Shown: positions 24,347 through 34,370 of the stretch, piece after piece
How the letters are laid out: each line of letters opens with the position of its first letter
Numbering within the stretch: position 1 is the stretch's first letter
DNA from: Leifsonia xyli
GTDB lineage: Bacteria; Actinomycetota; Actinomycetes; Actinomycetales; Microbacteriaceae
DNA length: 64,000 nucleotides
NCBI GenBank assembly: GCA_003243275.1
Contig: QFQR01000001.1
Coordinates: forward strand, 372,001-436,000
Reading direction: 5' to 3'
Translations under genes and position numbers: made by a program
Notes under the pieces: generated by a model
Seen by the model: the letters and a program-made list of their open reading frames with translations, nothing else
The model's database searches: none
Told to the model about the DNA's origin: nothing

Positions 24347-26059
24347 GTGACCCGAACACGCCGCGGTGTTCGCATCTTCGTCTGCGCGCTCGCGGCGATC
24401 CTGCTCGCCCTCGGACCGGTCGCCGGCGCAGGAGCGGCGACGCCGACTCCCTCGTCGACGCCGACGCCGACCGCGGCACCCGGCACCCAGATCGTCTTCA
24501 CCGGCACCGCGACGCGCACCGACTTCGACAGCACGGGAGCGCCCCAGCCTGCCAACCCGATGCCGTTGACCATGACGATCTCCTGCGTTGCCGACGGAGA
24601 CTGCCAGCTCACGGGATGGCCGTGGACCTTCGTCGGCGACACCTTCCCCTACACCGGCCCGAGCGACACGTGGGACTTCCCCACCGCCGGCGACTGGTGC
24701 GTCAGCAACAACATCCGCCCCCACACGATGACGCTCGTATCGGTGACCGCCACCGAGCTCGTCGCGAGCGAAGTCCTGCCCGGGAGCGGATGGTATCTCT
24801 GCAACGGCGCCCAAACCCTCACCTGGGGCAGCCAATTCGACATGACCCTCGCCTACGTCTCCGGCGACGCGTGCGTCATCGACGCCGTGATCTGCCCGCC
24901 GGAGCCCGCGGCGGATGCGACGCCCGCCGCGGCTGCGTCGGGAAGCGACCGAGGCCCGGCCGCGACGCCGCGCACGGCGACGGCGCCCACCGTGCTGAGC
25001 ACACTGTCGACCCCCGCGGAGACGCTCAGCCTGCAGCAGTGCGCGCTCGCGGCGCTGCTCGCCGTGATCCTGGCCCTGCTGATGGGCTTCCCCACGCACC
25101 TGCTCGCCAAGGTGTCGGACGAACTCGGCACGCGCGCGTCGTCATGGTGGCGACGCATCCGGTCGCCCCGTCCCGCCGACCCCGACGCGGATCCGGATGC
25201 CGACGCGGAAGCCGCCTTCGCGCCCGAGACGATCCGCGCCACCCGCAGCTTCCGCGGCTGGGGGCCGGCCGCGCTCGGCGTGCTCGCGGCGGCACTCATC
25301 AGTTCCTTCGTCGACCCGGCGTTCGGTTTCGACGCCGCGAGCCTGCGGCAGTTCGGCTCGATCGCGATCGGGTTCGGCCTCGACGTCGTCGTCGGCTGGT
25401 TCGTGCTCATCTGGGTGGTCGGGCGGCTGCACCCGCAGGCGACCGCCGCCTTCGAGTTCCGCCCGCTGACGCTCGTGGTGGTCGTCGCGACCGTGGTGTT
25501 CACGCGGATGACCGGGTTCCAGCCCGGCATCGTGTTCGGGCTCGTCGCGGGGGTCGCGTTCGGCACCGCGATCGCCACCTCGGCGGCGAAGGCGCGGCTC
25601 ACGCTCATCACCCTCGGCTGGGGTCTCGCGCTCGCCCTCGTCTCGTGGATCGGCTTCGCCCTCCTGCAGAGCGCAGGAGACGCCCTCGGCACGGTGTTCC
25701 TGCGCGAGACGCTCGCCTCGGTGACGGCCGCAGGCATCGCGGCGCTGCCGATCGCCTTGCTGCCGGCGCGCGGGCTGACGGGGGCCTCGCTGTTCGCCTG
25801 GAACCGCTGGGTCTGGGGAGGTGCCTACGCCGTCGGACTGCTGGCGTTCTTCCTCGTGCTCATGCCCATGCCCGCCTCGTGGGCCGAGGTGCCGTTCGCC
25901 CTGTGGAGCTGGATCGGGATGTACGCGATCTACGCGACGATCGCCCTCGGCCTCTGGCTCGCGGTGACCCGACCCTGGCGGCGCGCGGATCAGCGGGTCG
26001 ACAGCCCGCCCACCGAGGCGACGGCCGCCACGACGCGCTCGACGACCTCCGACGCCTGA
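24347..26059 (+). CDS. Secreted/membrane protein with FGLLP-like transmembrane module
   Basis: A 570-residue protein. It starts with a signal peptide (TRRGVRIFVCALAAILLALG) and a Thr/Pro linker, followed by an extracellular beta domain with several Cys (SCVADGDCQL, DWCVSNN, WYLCNG, ACVIDAVIC). From about residue 228 it becomes a multi-pass membrane region: LLAVILALLMGFPTHLLAKV, ALISSFVDPAFGFDAASLRQ, VLIWVVGRLHPQATAAFEFR and RMTGFQPGIVFGLVAGVAFG. These segments recall the actinobacterial FGLLP-motif membrane proteins (GFPxxL, LDPxFG, DFQPGYLYGL), whose function is unknown. The C-terminal 70 nt overlap the convergent nifS-like gene. Start codon is GTG with no strong Shine-Dalgarno. Confidence 0.75.
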   Translation: MTRTRRGVRIFVCALAAILLALGPVAGAGAATPTPSSTPTPTAAPGTQIVFTGTATRTDFDSTGAPQPANPMPLTMTISCVADGDCQLTGWPWTFVGDTFPYTGPSDTWDFPTAGDWCVSNNIRPHTMTLVSVTATELVASEVLPGSGWYLCNGAQTLTWGSQFDMTLAYVSGDACVIDAVICPPEPAADATPAAAASGSDRGPAATPRTATAPTVLSTLSTPAETLSLQQCALAALLAVILALLMGFPTHLLAKVSDELGTRASSWWRRIRSPRPADPDADPDADAEAAFAPETIRATRSFRGWGPAALGVLAAALISSFVDPAFGFDAASLRQFGSIAIGFGLDVVVGWFVLIWVVGRLHPQATAAFEFRPLTLVVVVATVVFTRMTGFQPGIVFGLVAGVAFGTAIATSAAKARLTLITLGWGLALALVSWIGFALLQSAGDALGTVFLRETLASVTAAGIAALPIALLPARGLTGASLFAWNRWVWGGAYAVGLLAFFLVLMPMPASWAEVPFALWSWIGMYAIYATIALGLWLAVTRPWRRADQRVDSPPTEATAATTRSTTSDA

Positions 26060-27141
26060 AGCTCGGTCACCTCGCCGGGCAGGGTGAGCCGCACGGCCGT
26101 CTGCGCGACCTCCGGCGCGAGGCCCAGCGCGAGCAGCACGGGCGAGGGCTCGTCGCTGCCCGCCGCGCACGCCGATCCGGAGGAGCACACGATGCCGCGC
26201 CGTTCGAGTTCGAGCAGCACGGACTCGCCGCTCGTCCCGGGGAAGCAGAACGAGGCGTGGTTCGGGAGGCGGTCGGTGCGGGAGCCGGTGAGGATCGCGC
26301 CCGGCACGCGGGCGAGCACGCCGTCGATGATGAGGTCGCGCGCGGTCTCCACGCGATCCTCGTGTCGCCGTTCAATGGCGGCGAGGGCGAGAGCCGTCGC
26401 GAAGCCGACGACGCCCGCCACGTTCTCGGTGCCGGAGCGGCGCCCGCGCTCCTGTCCCCCACCGTGCAGCAGCGGCTCGAGCGGGAGCGTCCCGCGCACG
26501 GCGAGCGCGCCGACACCCTTCGGCGCGCCGAGCTTGTGACCGGCGACGCTCATGGCATCGACCCCGAGCGCGTCGAGCCCCACCTTGAGGGCGCCGGTCG
26601 ACTGCACCGCGTCCGTGTGGATCGGCACCCCCGCGGCACGGGCCACCCGAGCGAGCTCGCGGATCGGCTGCACCGTGCCGATCTCGTTGCTCGCATGCTG
26701 GATGCTGACCAGCGTGGTGTCGGGCCGCAGCGCCGCCTCGAGGGCGGCGGGGTCGACACGCCCGTCGGAATCCACCGGCAGCTCCGTCACCTCGAAGCCG
26801 TGCAGTCGGCGCAGGTGGTCGGCGGATTCGAGCACGGCTTCGTGCTCGACGGGCGAGATCACGAGGTGGCGGCCCCGCGGATCGCCGAGAGCGATGCCCT
26901 TGACCGCGAGGTTGTCGGCCTCGGTGCCGCCCGAGGTGAACACGATCTCGGAGGGGCGGCATCCGAGTTGCTCGGCGACCACCGCCCGCGCGGCCTGCAC
27001 GGCGCGGGCGGCCCGCTCCCCCGGCTCGTGGTGGCTCGACGGGTTGCCGAACTCCCCCGTCAGATAGGGCCACATCGCCTCGAGCACCTCGCGCCGCACG
27101 GGGGTCGTGGCGGCCGTGTCGAGGTAGAGCGGATCGTGCAC
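25990..27141 (-). CDS. Cysteine desulfurase (NifS/IscS-like) of the NAD operon
   Basis: A 383-residue class V PLP enzyme. The N-terminus is LYLDTAATTPVRREVLEAMW, the PLP Lys lies in SVAGHKLGAPKGVG, the substrate-channel His in SPVEHEAVL, and the mobile-loop Cys in IVCSSGSACAAGSDEPS. It transfers sulfur from Cys for Fe-S cluster assembly. It ends the nrtR-nadA-nadB-nadC block with a 4-nt gap after nadC, and quinolinate synthase NadA needs a [4Fe-4S] cluster, so a dedicated role in maturing NadA is likely. Its last codons overlap the convergent membrane-protein gene by 70 nt. Confidence 0.92.
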   Translation of the reverse strand: MHDPLYLDTAATTPVRREVLEAMWPYLTGEFGNPSSHHEPGERAARAVQAARAVVAEQLGCRPSEIVFTSGGTEADNLAVKGIALGDPRGRHLVISPVEHEAVLESADHLRRLHGFEVTELPVDSDGRVDPAALEAALRPDTTLVSIQHASNEIGTVQPIRELARVARAAGVPIHTDAVQSTGALKVGLDALGVDAMSVAGHKLGAPKGVGALAVRGTLPLEPLLHGGGQERGRRSGTENVAGVVGFATALALAAIERRHEDRVETARDLIIDGVLARVPGAILTGSRTDRLPNHASFCFPGTSGESVLLELERRGIVCSSGSACAAGSDEPSPVLLALGLAPEVAQTAVRLTLPGEVTELQASEVVERVVAAVASVGGLSTR

Positions 27142-27145
27142 CTGG

Positions 27146-27991
27146 CTATCCGACCGCGATGTCGAGCCCGAGATCGAGGGCGCGCACGCTGTGGGTGAGG
27201 GCGCCGACGGAGATCACGTCGACGCCCGTCTCGGCGATCGCCCGAACCGTGTCGAGGCTCACCCCTCCGGACGCCTCCACGATCGCGCGACCGGCCACCG
27301 CCGCCACCCCCTCGCGCAGCTCGGCGGGTGTGAAGTTGTCGAGCATGATCGTGTCGACGCCCGCCGCGACGACCTCCTCGATCTGCGCGATCCGATCCAC
27401 CTCCACCTCGAGGTGGGTCGTGTGGCTGATGCGGGCGCGCGCCGCACGGATGGCCTCACCCGTCGACACCCCCTGCGCCGCGAGCACCGCGAGGTGGTTG
27501 TCTTTCGCCATCACGGCATCCGAGAGCGAGAAGCGGTGGTTGTGCCCGCCGCCGTCACGCACCGCCTGGCGCTCCAGGATGCGCAGGCCGGGCGTGGTCT
27601 TGCGGGTGTCGGCGATGCGCGCACCGGTTCCCTCGACGGCCGCGACGTAGCGCGCGGTGAGGGTCGCGATGCCGCTCATGCGCTGCACGAGGTTGAGCGC
27701 GATGCGCTCGGCACGCAGCAGCGCGCGCGCTCCCCCCTCGACCCGCGCGAGCACGGCGCCCGCGGCGAACGGCTCCCCGTCGCCCTGCACGAGCTCGACC
27801 GCGGTGTCGGGGTGAACGAGCGCGAAGACGCGCGCGAACACCCCGCCCCCGGAGAACACCCCCGGCTCGCGCGCGACGAGCGCGGCGGATGCCGTGGCGC
27901 CCGCGGGCAGGAACACCTCGCTCGTGAGGTCGCCCCACGGGGCGTCCTCGGCGAGGGCCCGCTCGATGATGTCGTCGATCTGAGTGCTCAC
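27146..27991 (-). CDS. nadC: Nicotinate-nucleotide pyrophosphorylase (quinolinate phosphoribosyltransferase)
   Basis: A 281-residue type II phosphoribosyltransferase that converts quinolinate and PRPP to nicotinate mononucleotide, CO2 and PPi. Signature stretches are LRAERIALNLVQRMSGIATL, ADTRKTTPGLRILERQAVRD, GGGHNHRFSLSDAVMAKDNH and IEASGGVSLDT-like IVEASGGVSLDTV followed by TGVDVISVGALTHS. The length is normal. Its GTG start overlaps the nadB stop by 4 nt. It performs the third step of de novo NAD synthesis in this operon. Confidence 0.96.
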   Translation of the reverse strand: MSTQIDDIIERALAEDAPWGDLTSEVFLPAGATASAALVAREPGVFSGGGVFARVFALVHPDTAVELVQGDGEPFAAGAVLARVEGGARALLRAERIALNLVQRMSGIATLTARYVAAVEGTGARIADTRKTTPGLRILERQAVRDGGGHNHRFSLSDAVMAKDNHLAVLAAQGVSTGEAIRAARARISHTTHLEVEVDRIAQIEEVVAAGVDTIMLDNFTPAELREGVAAVAGRAIVEASGGVSLDTVRAIAETGVDVISVGALTHSVRALDLGLDIAVG

Positions 27992-29571
27992 GCGAACGCC
28001 TCCTCATGGGCCAGACGCCAGGCGAAGGAGTACGCCCACGCGTCGCGGGTATCCGGGAAGTCGGTGCGGTCGTGCGCGCCGCGCGACTCCTCGCGCACGA
28101 GCGCGGCCCGCGTCACGATGCGGGCGAGATCGAGCAGATTGCGGTTCTCGAGCGATGCGGTGCCCTCGCCCGCGACCTCCCAGCCCGCGAGCGTGTCGAG
28201 CGCGGCACGGAGGGTCGCAGCGTCGCGCTCGAGGCCGACGGCCGCCCACATGAGCTGCTGGATGTCGGCGCGAAGAGGTGGTCGAGGATCTCCCGCCGCA
28301 GGCGGACGCGTCTCGAGATCACCGGGCTCGAGGATCGTGAGCCGGTGCTCTCGAGACGCGTGCCGCCGCCCAGCGCGCTCCTCGACCACCTCGGGCGCGG
28401 GAACATCGAGGGCATCCGCGGCGCGCCAGGCGAACACGAGCGACTCGAGCAGCGAGTTCGAGGCGAGCCGGTTCGCCCCGTGCACACCCGTGCACGCCGC
28501 CTCGCCGACCGCGTAGAGGCCAGGCAGGCTCGTGCGTCCGTCGAGATCGGTGCGCACGCCGCCCATCCAGTAGTGCGCGGCTGGCGTCACGGGAACCGGC
28601 TCGCGGGTCCAGTCGAGGCCGTGCTCGCGGGTCACCCGGGTGATGCTCGGGAAGCGGGTCGCGAGGAAACCCGCGCCGTGCTCGCGCTCGAGCGCTGTCG
28701 CATCCAGCAGCACGGGCCGCCCGTCCTGCCGCGCCATCGCCGCAGCGATCCCCCGCGCCACGACATCCCGCGGCGCGAGCTCGCCGTCGGGGTGCACCGC
28801 GAGCATGAACCGCTCACCGCGCTCATCCAGCAACACGGCACCCTCACCGCGCACCGCCTCCGAGACGAGCGGGCTGCCCGACACCGCGAGAGCGGTGGGA
28901 TGGAACTGGTAGAACTCGACCTCGGCGAGCTCGGCACCCGCGCGCCAGGCCGCCGCGATGCCGTCGCCCGTGGTGACCGTCGGATTCGTGGTGTGACGGT
29001 AGAGCTGCCCCGCGCCACCGGATGCCAGCACCACGGCGTCCGCGTCGATGCGGAAGGCGGTGCCCGCCTGCGCGACCGCCTCGATGCCGACCACCCGCCC
29101 CTCACGCAGCACGAGGTCGCGCATGACGGTGTGCTCGTGCACCTCCACCGCGAGGGCGCGCACCGCCCGCAGCAGCGCGACCTCGATCGCGAGTCCGGTC
29201 GCATCCCCGCCCGCGTGGATGACGCGCCTGGCCGAATGCGCCGCCTCGTGACCGCGCGCGAGCTCCCCCGCGGCATCCCGATCGAACTCGACCCCGAGCG
29301 CGATCAGCTCGCGCACCCGCAACGGGCCCTCGGTGCAGAGCACCTCGACGGCGGCCGGGTCGCAGAGCCCCGCTCCCGCGGCAAGAGTGTCGGCGATGTG
29401 CGCGGCGACCGAATCATCCGGGAAGAGCGCGGCAGCGATGCCGCCCTGGGCGTACTTGGTGTTCGATTCGGCGAGCTCCGCCTTGGTGACGAGCACCACC
29501 TCGTGCCGGGCGCTCGCCCGGTAGGCGGTGATGAGCCCGGCGATCCCGGTGCCGACGACGACGACCCGCAC
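27988..29571 (-). CDS. nadB: L-aspartate oxidase
   Basis: A 527-residue FAD enzyme of the succinate dehydrogenase/fumarate reductase flavoprotein group that oxidises L-aspartate to iminoaspartate. The FAD motif is VVVVGTGIAGLITAYRAS, then NTKYAQGGIAAALFPDDSV, HSARRVIHAGGDATGLAIE, VLASGGAGQLYRHTTNP and GLYAVGEAACTGVHGANRLA. The GTG start lies 1 nt after the nadA stop codon region, which limits how far the frame can extend. Product feeds directly to NadA. The C-terminal helical domain is complete and overlaps nadC by 4 nt. Confidence 0.95.
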   Translation of the reverse strand: MRVVVVGTGIAGLITAYRASARHEVVLVTKAELAESNTKYAQGGIAAALFPDDSVAAHIADTLAAGAGLCDPAAVEVLCTEGPLRVRELIALGVEFDRDAAGELARGHEAAHSARRVIHAGGDATGLAIEVALLRAVRALAVEVHEHTVMRDLVLREGRVVGIEAVAQAGTAFRIDADAVVLASGGAGQLYRHTTNPTVTTGDGIAAAWRAGAELAEVEFYQFHPTALAVSGSPLVSEAVRGEGAVLLDERGERFMLAVHPDGELAPRDVVARGIAAAMARQDGRPVLLDATALEREHGAGFLATRFPSITRVTREHGLDWTREPVPVTPAAHYWMGGVRTDLDGRTSLPGLYAVGEAACTGVHGANRLASNSLLESLVFAWRAADALDVPAPEVVEERAGRRHASREHRLTILEPGDLETRPPAAGDPRPPLRADIQQLMWAAVGLERDAATLRAALDTLAGWEVAGEGTASLENRNLLDLARIVTRAALVREESRGAHDRTDFPDTRDAWAYSFAWRLAHEEAFA

Positions 29572-29572
29572 G

Positions 29573-30862
29573 TCACACCTTCGGCTTCGCGTCGAGCATG
29601 CGCTGCAGCGCGACGCGCGCGTCGGCGGCGACCGCCTCCGGCACCTCGATGCGGTTGAGGGTCTCCCCCGCGACGAGCCCCTCGAGCACCCAGGCGAGGT
29701 AGCCGGGGTGGATGCGGTACATCGTCGAGCAGGGGCAGACCACGGGGTCGAGGCAGAAGATGGTGTGCTGCGGGAACTCCGCGGCGAGCCGGTTGACCAT
29801 GTTGATCTCGGTGCCGATCGCGAAGGTCGTCGGCTCGGCCGCGGCCGCCACCGCCTTGCGGATGTAGTCGGTCGAGCCCGCCTCGTCGGCGGCATCCACG
29901 ACCGGCATGGGGCACTCGGGGTGAACGATGACCCGCACGCCGGGGTGCTCGGCGCGCGCCTGCTCGATCTGCTCCACCGTGAAGCGCTTGTGCACCGAGC
30001 AGAAGCCGTGCCAGAGCACGACCCGCGCGTCGCGCAGCTCCTCAGCGGTGTTGCCGCCGAGGGGCTTCCGCGGGTTCCACATCGGCATCCGCTCGAGCTC
30101 CACCCCCATCTTCTTGGCGGTGTTGCGCCCGAGATGCTGGTCGGGGAAGAAAAGCACCCGCTGCCCGCGCGCGAAGGCCCATTCGAGCACCGTCTCGGCG
30201 TTGGAGCTCGTGCACACGATGCCGCCGTGGCGGCCGCAGAAGCCCTTGAGCGCCGCCGAGGAGTTCATGTAGGTGACGGGGATGATCGGCACGCGCCCCT
30301 CGGCGTCCGGCTCGGTGCCGTAGATCTCCTCCAACTGCGCCCAGCACTCCTCGACCGAGTCGATGTCGGCCATGTCGGCCATCGAGCAGCCCGCGGCGAG
30401 GTTCGGCAGGATCACCCGCTGGTGCGGCTGCGCGAGGATGTCGGCCGTCTCGGCCATGAAGTGCACCCCGCAGAAGACGATCGCCTCGGCGTTCGGCACC
30501 GTCTGCGCGGCGTTCGCGAGCTGGAAGGAGTCACCCAGGAAGTCGGCGTGCTCCACGATCTCGTCGCGCTGGTAGAAGTGTCCGAGGATCACGACGCGGT
30601 CGCCGAGCGTCTGCTTCGCCTCCCGGATGCGCCGATCCAGCTCCTCGGCGGAGGCGCGCTGGTACTCCGCGGGCAGTGCGCCCTGACGCGGAGAGCCCGC
30701 CGGGATCACGTCGCCCATCGAGGAGCCAGGGCCGTACTGCAGCACGCCGTCGAACTCCCACGGCGCTTTCGCGAGCGCGGGGCTGCAGGCGGAGGCCGGT
30801 GCGCCCTGGGCATCCCGCCCGGTGGTGCGGATCAATTGGATGGTCGTATCGACGGAGACCAC
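29573..30862 (-). CDS. nadA: Quinolinate synthase
   Basis: A 429-residue Fe-S enzyme that condenses iminoaspartate with dihydroxyacetone phosphate to quinolinate. Features are VVILGHFYQRDEIVEHADFL, IVFCGVHFMAETADILA (first cluster Cys), LPNLAAGCSMADMA, VTYMNSSAALKGFCGRHGG, LFFPDQHLGRNTA and the C-terminal CLDPVVCPCSTMYRI holding the last cluster Cys. It has an N-terminal extension of about 60 residues compared with short NadA proteins, as in other actinobacteria. A GTG start with purine-rich GAGAGAAG upstream is used. It is preceded by nrtR with a 26-nt gap. Confidence 0.95.
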   Translation of the reverse strand: MVSVDTTIQLIRTTGRDAQGAPASACSPALAKAPWEFDGVLQYGPGSSMGDVIPAGSPRQGALPAEYQRASAEELDRRIREAKQTLGDRVVILGHFYQRDEIVEHADFLGDSFQLANAAQTVPNAEAIVFCGVHFMAETADILAQPHQRVILPNLAAGCSMADMADIDSVEECWAQLEEIYGTEPDAEGRVPIIPVTYMNSSAALKGFCGRHGGIVCTSSNAETVLEWAFARGQRVLFFPDQHLGRNTAKKMGVELERMPMWNPRKPLGGNTAEELRDARVVLWHGFCSVHKRFTVEQIEQARAEHPGVRVIVHPECPMPVVDAADEAGSTDYIRKAVAAAAEPTTFAIGTEINMVNRLAAEFPQHTIFCLDPVVCPCSTMYRIHPGYLAWVLEGLVAGETLNRIEVPEAVAADARVALQRMLDAKPKV

Positions 30863-30888
30863 GATCGTGCTTCTCTCTCGGGGGTCGG

Positions 30889-31575
30889 TCAGCGGATGCC
30901 GGCCGAGGTCAGGGGGCCGTTGTCGGCGAGCTGGGCGCTCGCGTCGTAGCGGTAGAGGCGCGGGGGTCGGTGGCGACCGCCCGTGACGTGCTCGCCGGTC
31001 GGGACGACGGCGCGACCGGCGTCGATCTGGCGGCGGAAGTTGGCGGGGTCGAGTTCACGCTGCAGCACGATCTCGTGCACCTGACGCAGCTCGGCGAGGG
31101 TGAAGGTCGGGCCGAGGAAGGCGTGCGCGATCGCCGCGTACTCGAGTTTGGTGCGCAGCCGCCAGAGCGCGTAGTCGACGATGAGGTTGTGGTCGAACGC
31201 GAGCTGCGGCAGCTCGTCCGCGGGGAACCAGGCGACGTTCTCGTCGGTGACGAGCTCGGCCTCCGCTGCCCGCACGAGCGCCCAGTACACGACCGACACG
31301 ACCCGTCCAGACGGCGATCTCTCGGGCGCGCCGAAGCAGTACAGCTGCTCGAGGTAGGCGGGGGCGAACCCGGTCGTCTCGGCGAGCTTGCGGGCGGCGG
31401 TGTCGGCGAGGCTCTCGGCGGCATCCGCGGCTCCGCCCGGCAGCGCCCACAGGCCCTGAAAGGGGTCACGGGTGCGTCGCACGAGCGGGAGCGAGAGCAC
31501 GAGACGCGCGTCGGCATCCGGGCGCAGGGCGAAGATCACGGTCGATACCGCGAGATCGATCCCCGTCTCCGTCAC
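30889..31575 (-). CDS. nrtR: NrtR-type Nudix-related regulator of NAD synthesis
   Basis: A 228-residue protein with an N-terminal Nudix fold and a C-terminal winged helix (TFTLAELRQVHEIVLQREL and DPANFRRQIDAGRAVVP). The Nudix box reads GAADAAES...RKLAETTG, so two catalytic Glu of the REUxEE core are replaced. That is what is expected of NrtR, which binds ADP-ribose rather than hydrolysing it and represses NAD genes. It is the first gene before nadA-nadB-nadC-nifS. The GTG at 31575 is chosen because GGGGAG lies 7 nt upstream; a GTG at 31608 would add 11 residues but has no such signal. Palindromes overlap its promoter region. Confidence 0.88.
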   Translation of the reverse strand: MTETGIDLAVSTVIFALRPDADARLVLSLPLVRRTRDPFQGLWALPGGAADAAESLADTAARKLAETTGFAPAYLEQLYCFGAPERSPSGRVVSVVYWALVRAAEAELVTDENVAWFPADELPQLAFDHNLIVDYALWRLRTKLEYAAIAHAFLGPTFTLAELRQVHEIVLQRELDPANFRRQIDAGRAVVPTGEHVTGGRHRPPRLYRYDASAQLADNGPLTSAGIR

Positions 31576-31601
31576 CGCCGTACTCCCCGCCGCTCCCGTA
31601 A

Positions 31602-31649
31602 AGGTCACTCTGACCTGAACAGCATCCTAGCACTTCAAGTCAGCGTGAC
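31602..31649. promoter_or_regulatory. Two TGAC-type palindromes, candidate NrtR operators, with promoter
   Basis: AGGTCA-CTC-TGACCT lies at 31602-31616 and GTCA-GCG-TGAC at 31639-31649, with centres 35 bp apart. On the minus strand a -10-like TAGGAT falls between them, so bound repressor could block RNA polymerase from both sides. They lie directly before nrtR-nadABC-nifS. That NrtR is the ligand is inference from position. Confidence 0.6.
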
Positions 31650-31655
31650 CCCAAC

Positions 31656-32201
31656 TCAGTCGACGCGCTCACCGTCCGGCCTGCAGAACTCCTCCAGCGC
31701 CGCATCCAGCGGCACCCGGCCGACCGTCGCGAACACGTTCATGGCGACCGTCTGCCCCGCGAAGGCGACCAGGATGAGCCGCAGCTGGGGCGAGAACGCC
31801 CGCTCGAGCCGCGCACGGAACTCCTCGGGGATGCCGTTCGGATCGGTGGCGATCATCCGCCCCCAGTCGAGAAGCAGCCGCTCGGTCTCGGTGACCTGCG
31901 GCGCGTCGGGGGTGTCCCCCGACTCGATCAGGATGCGCCGGAAGGTCGCGGCGCCCAGACGGCAATCGGCGGCATCCGAGATCGCGTAGGCGAAGAGCGC
32001 GACCGCGCGCTCCCCGATGAAGGGTTCGAGCTCGTCCTTCAGCCGACCCCAGCCGGCATAGGCCTCGAAACTCGGCGGGTGCCCGAGCAGCGTGCGATCC
32101 AGATGGGTGAGCCGCCCGCCCCGCAGCTCAGCTGACCCCTCCGCGGCCGACAGGGACTCCCTCGGCAGCTCCGCGTCGTCGGACATCGGCAGGAACGTCA
32201 T
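31656..32201 (-). CDS. Carboxymuconolactone decarboxylase/AhpD-like helical protein
   Basis: A 181-residue, mostly helical protein with TLLGHPPSFEAYAGWGRLKD, RAVALFAYAISDAADCRLGA, RRILIESGD and LLLDWGRMIATDPNGIPEEF. The arrangement resembles the AhpD/CMD fold (alkylhydroperoxidase D-like), where a CxxC motif normally provides peroxidase chemistry. Here only one Cys is in the corresponding region (DCRLG), so classic AhpD activity is doubtful. Neighbours are an MDR-like fragment and the NAD operon, all on the minus strand. The function cannot be assigned; the family call is moderate. Confidence 0.6.
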   Translation of the reverse strand: MTFLPMSDDAELPRESLSAAEGSAELRGGRLTHLDRTLLGHPPSFEAYAGWGRLKDELEPFIGERAVALFAYAISDAADCRLGAATFRRILIESGDTPDAPQVTETERLLLDWGRMIATDPNGIPEEFRARLERAFSPQLRLILVAFAGQTVAMNVFATVGRVPLDAALEEFCRPDGERVD

Positions 32202-32266
32202 TCGGTCAGCCTAGAACCGCGCCGCCCGCACGGGGCGGAGCCCCCTCCGCCGCGAGCCGGGGATCG

Positions 32267-32824
32267 CTACGCGGCGACGCGCGGCGACGCGCCCGGGATC
32301 GGGTCGACCCCATCGAACACGCCGCTCCGGATCGCCTGGAACACCTCGACCGCCGACTGGGCGAGCTTGCCGTGCCCCGCGAGCATCGCGCGGCGCACCC
32401 GGAGGTCGTCGCGGATGGCGAGATCGCTGCCGCTCTCGACGATGCGGGCTCCCAGGGAACGCGCCCACGCCGCGGTCATGTCGGCGACGAGCGGATCGGC
32501 GGAGACGACGCGCACGTCGTCACCGCGCCCGAACGGGCGGGTGCGCACGAGCGCGCGCGCCACGAGGCCCGGCCCGAGGTAGGACACGAGCTGCTCGTCG
32601 CTGATCCAGCGCGGCACCCCGAGCACGTCCAACTGCGGGCGCAGCAGCAGCTCGCCGAGCTCCTCGCCGGAATCGCGCCAGGCGACCCGATCCCGCGGGG
32701 CGAACCCGTTCGTGTCGGGGCCGGCTGCATCCACGGTGCCGACGACGAAGCCCCGGCCCCGCAGGGTCGGGCGCAAGCGGAGGACGCCCACGGTCGGGCG
32801 CGGAACGGCGAGTCGAAGAGTCAT
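32267..32824 (-). CDS. Short quinone-oxidoreductase-like (MDR) protein, partial fold
   Basis: A 185-residue protein that resembles medium-chain dehydrogenase/quinone oxidoreductases but is about half their length. Visible pieces are a GroES-like start (GRGFVVGTVDAAGPDTNGFA, RDRVAWRDSGEELGELLLRP), a central stretch GRGDDVRVVSADPLVADMTA resembling a degenerate Rossmann edge, and a C-terminal tail (GKLAQSAVEVFQAIRSGVFD) like the end of QOR proteins. The NADPH-binding core GxGxxG and the zinc ligands are absent. It may be a non-catalytic MDR relative or a decayed gene with intact frame. It follows the glycolate-oxidase-like gene on the same strand. Confidence 0.6.
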   Translation of the reverse strand: MTLRLAVPRPTVGVLRLRPTLRGRGFVVGTVDAAGPDTNGFAPRDRVAWRDSGEELGELLLRPQLDVLGVPRWISDEQLVSYLGPGLVARALVRTRPFGRGDDVRVVSADPLVADMTAAWARSLGARIVESGSDLAIRDDLRVRRAMLAGHGKLAQSAVEVFQAIRSGVFDGVDPIPGASPRVAA

Positions 32825-32895
32825 CGAGCACTACAACAGCGCCTCTTCCCGGAACATTCCCGAGCTTCGGCTGAACACCGTCTGAACACCAGGGG

Positions 32896-34248
<1,353 letters not shown>

Positions 34249-34370
34249 CCCTCGAGGCTACCGAGGCGGTCGCCGCGGCGCCCCGCGCGCCCACCGGGGG
34301 TCTCGGCACCACCATCCCTCATGTCCGAATCCCGCTCCTCACCGAGCGCCCCACGTGCGAAGGTGACAGG

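Noticed and set aside
23278..27198. A 1306-codon plus-strand frame over lysR, the FGLLP-like gene and nifS
   Set aside because: Its translation is low-complexity Arg-rich sequence with no family similarity, a typical product of high-GC codon bias.
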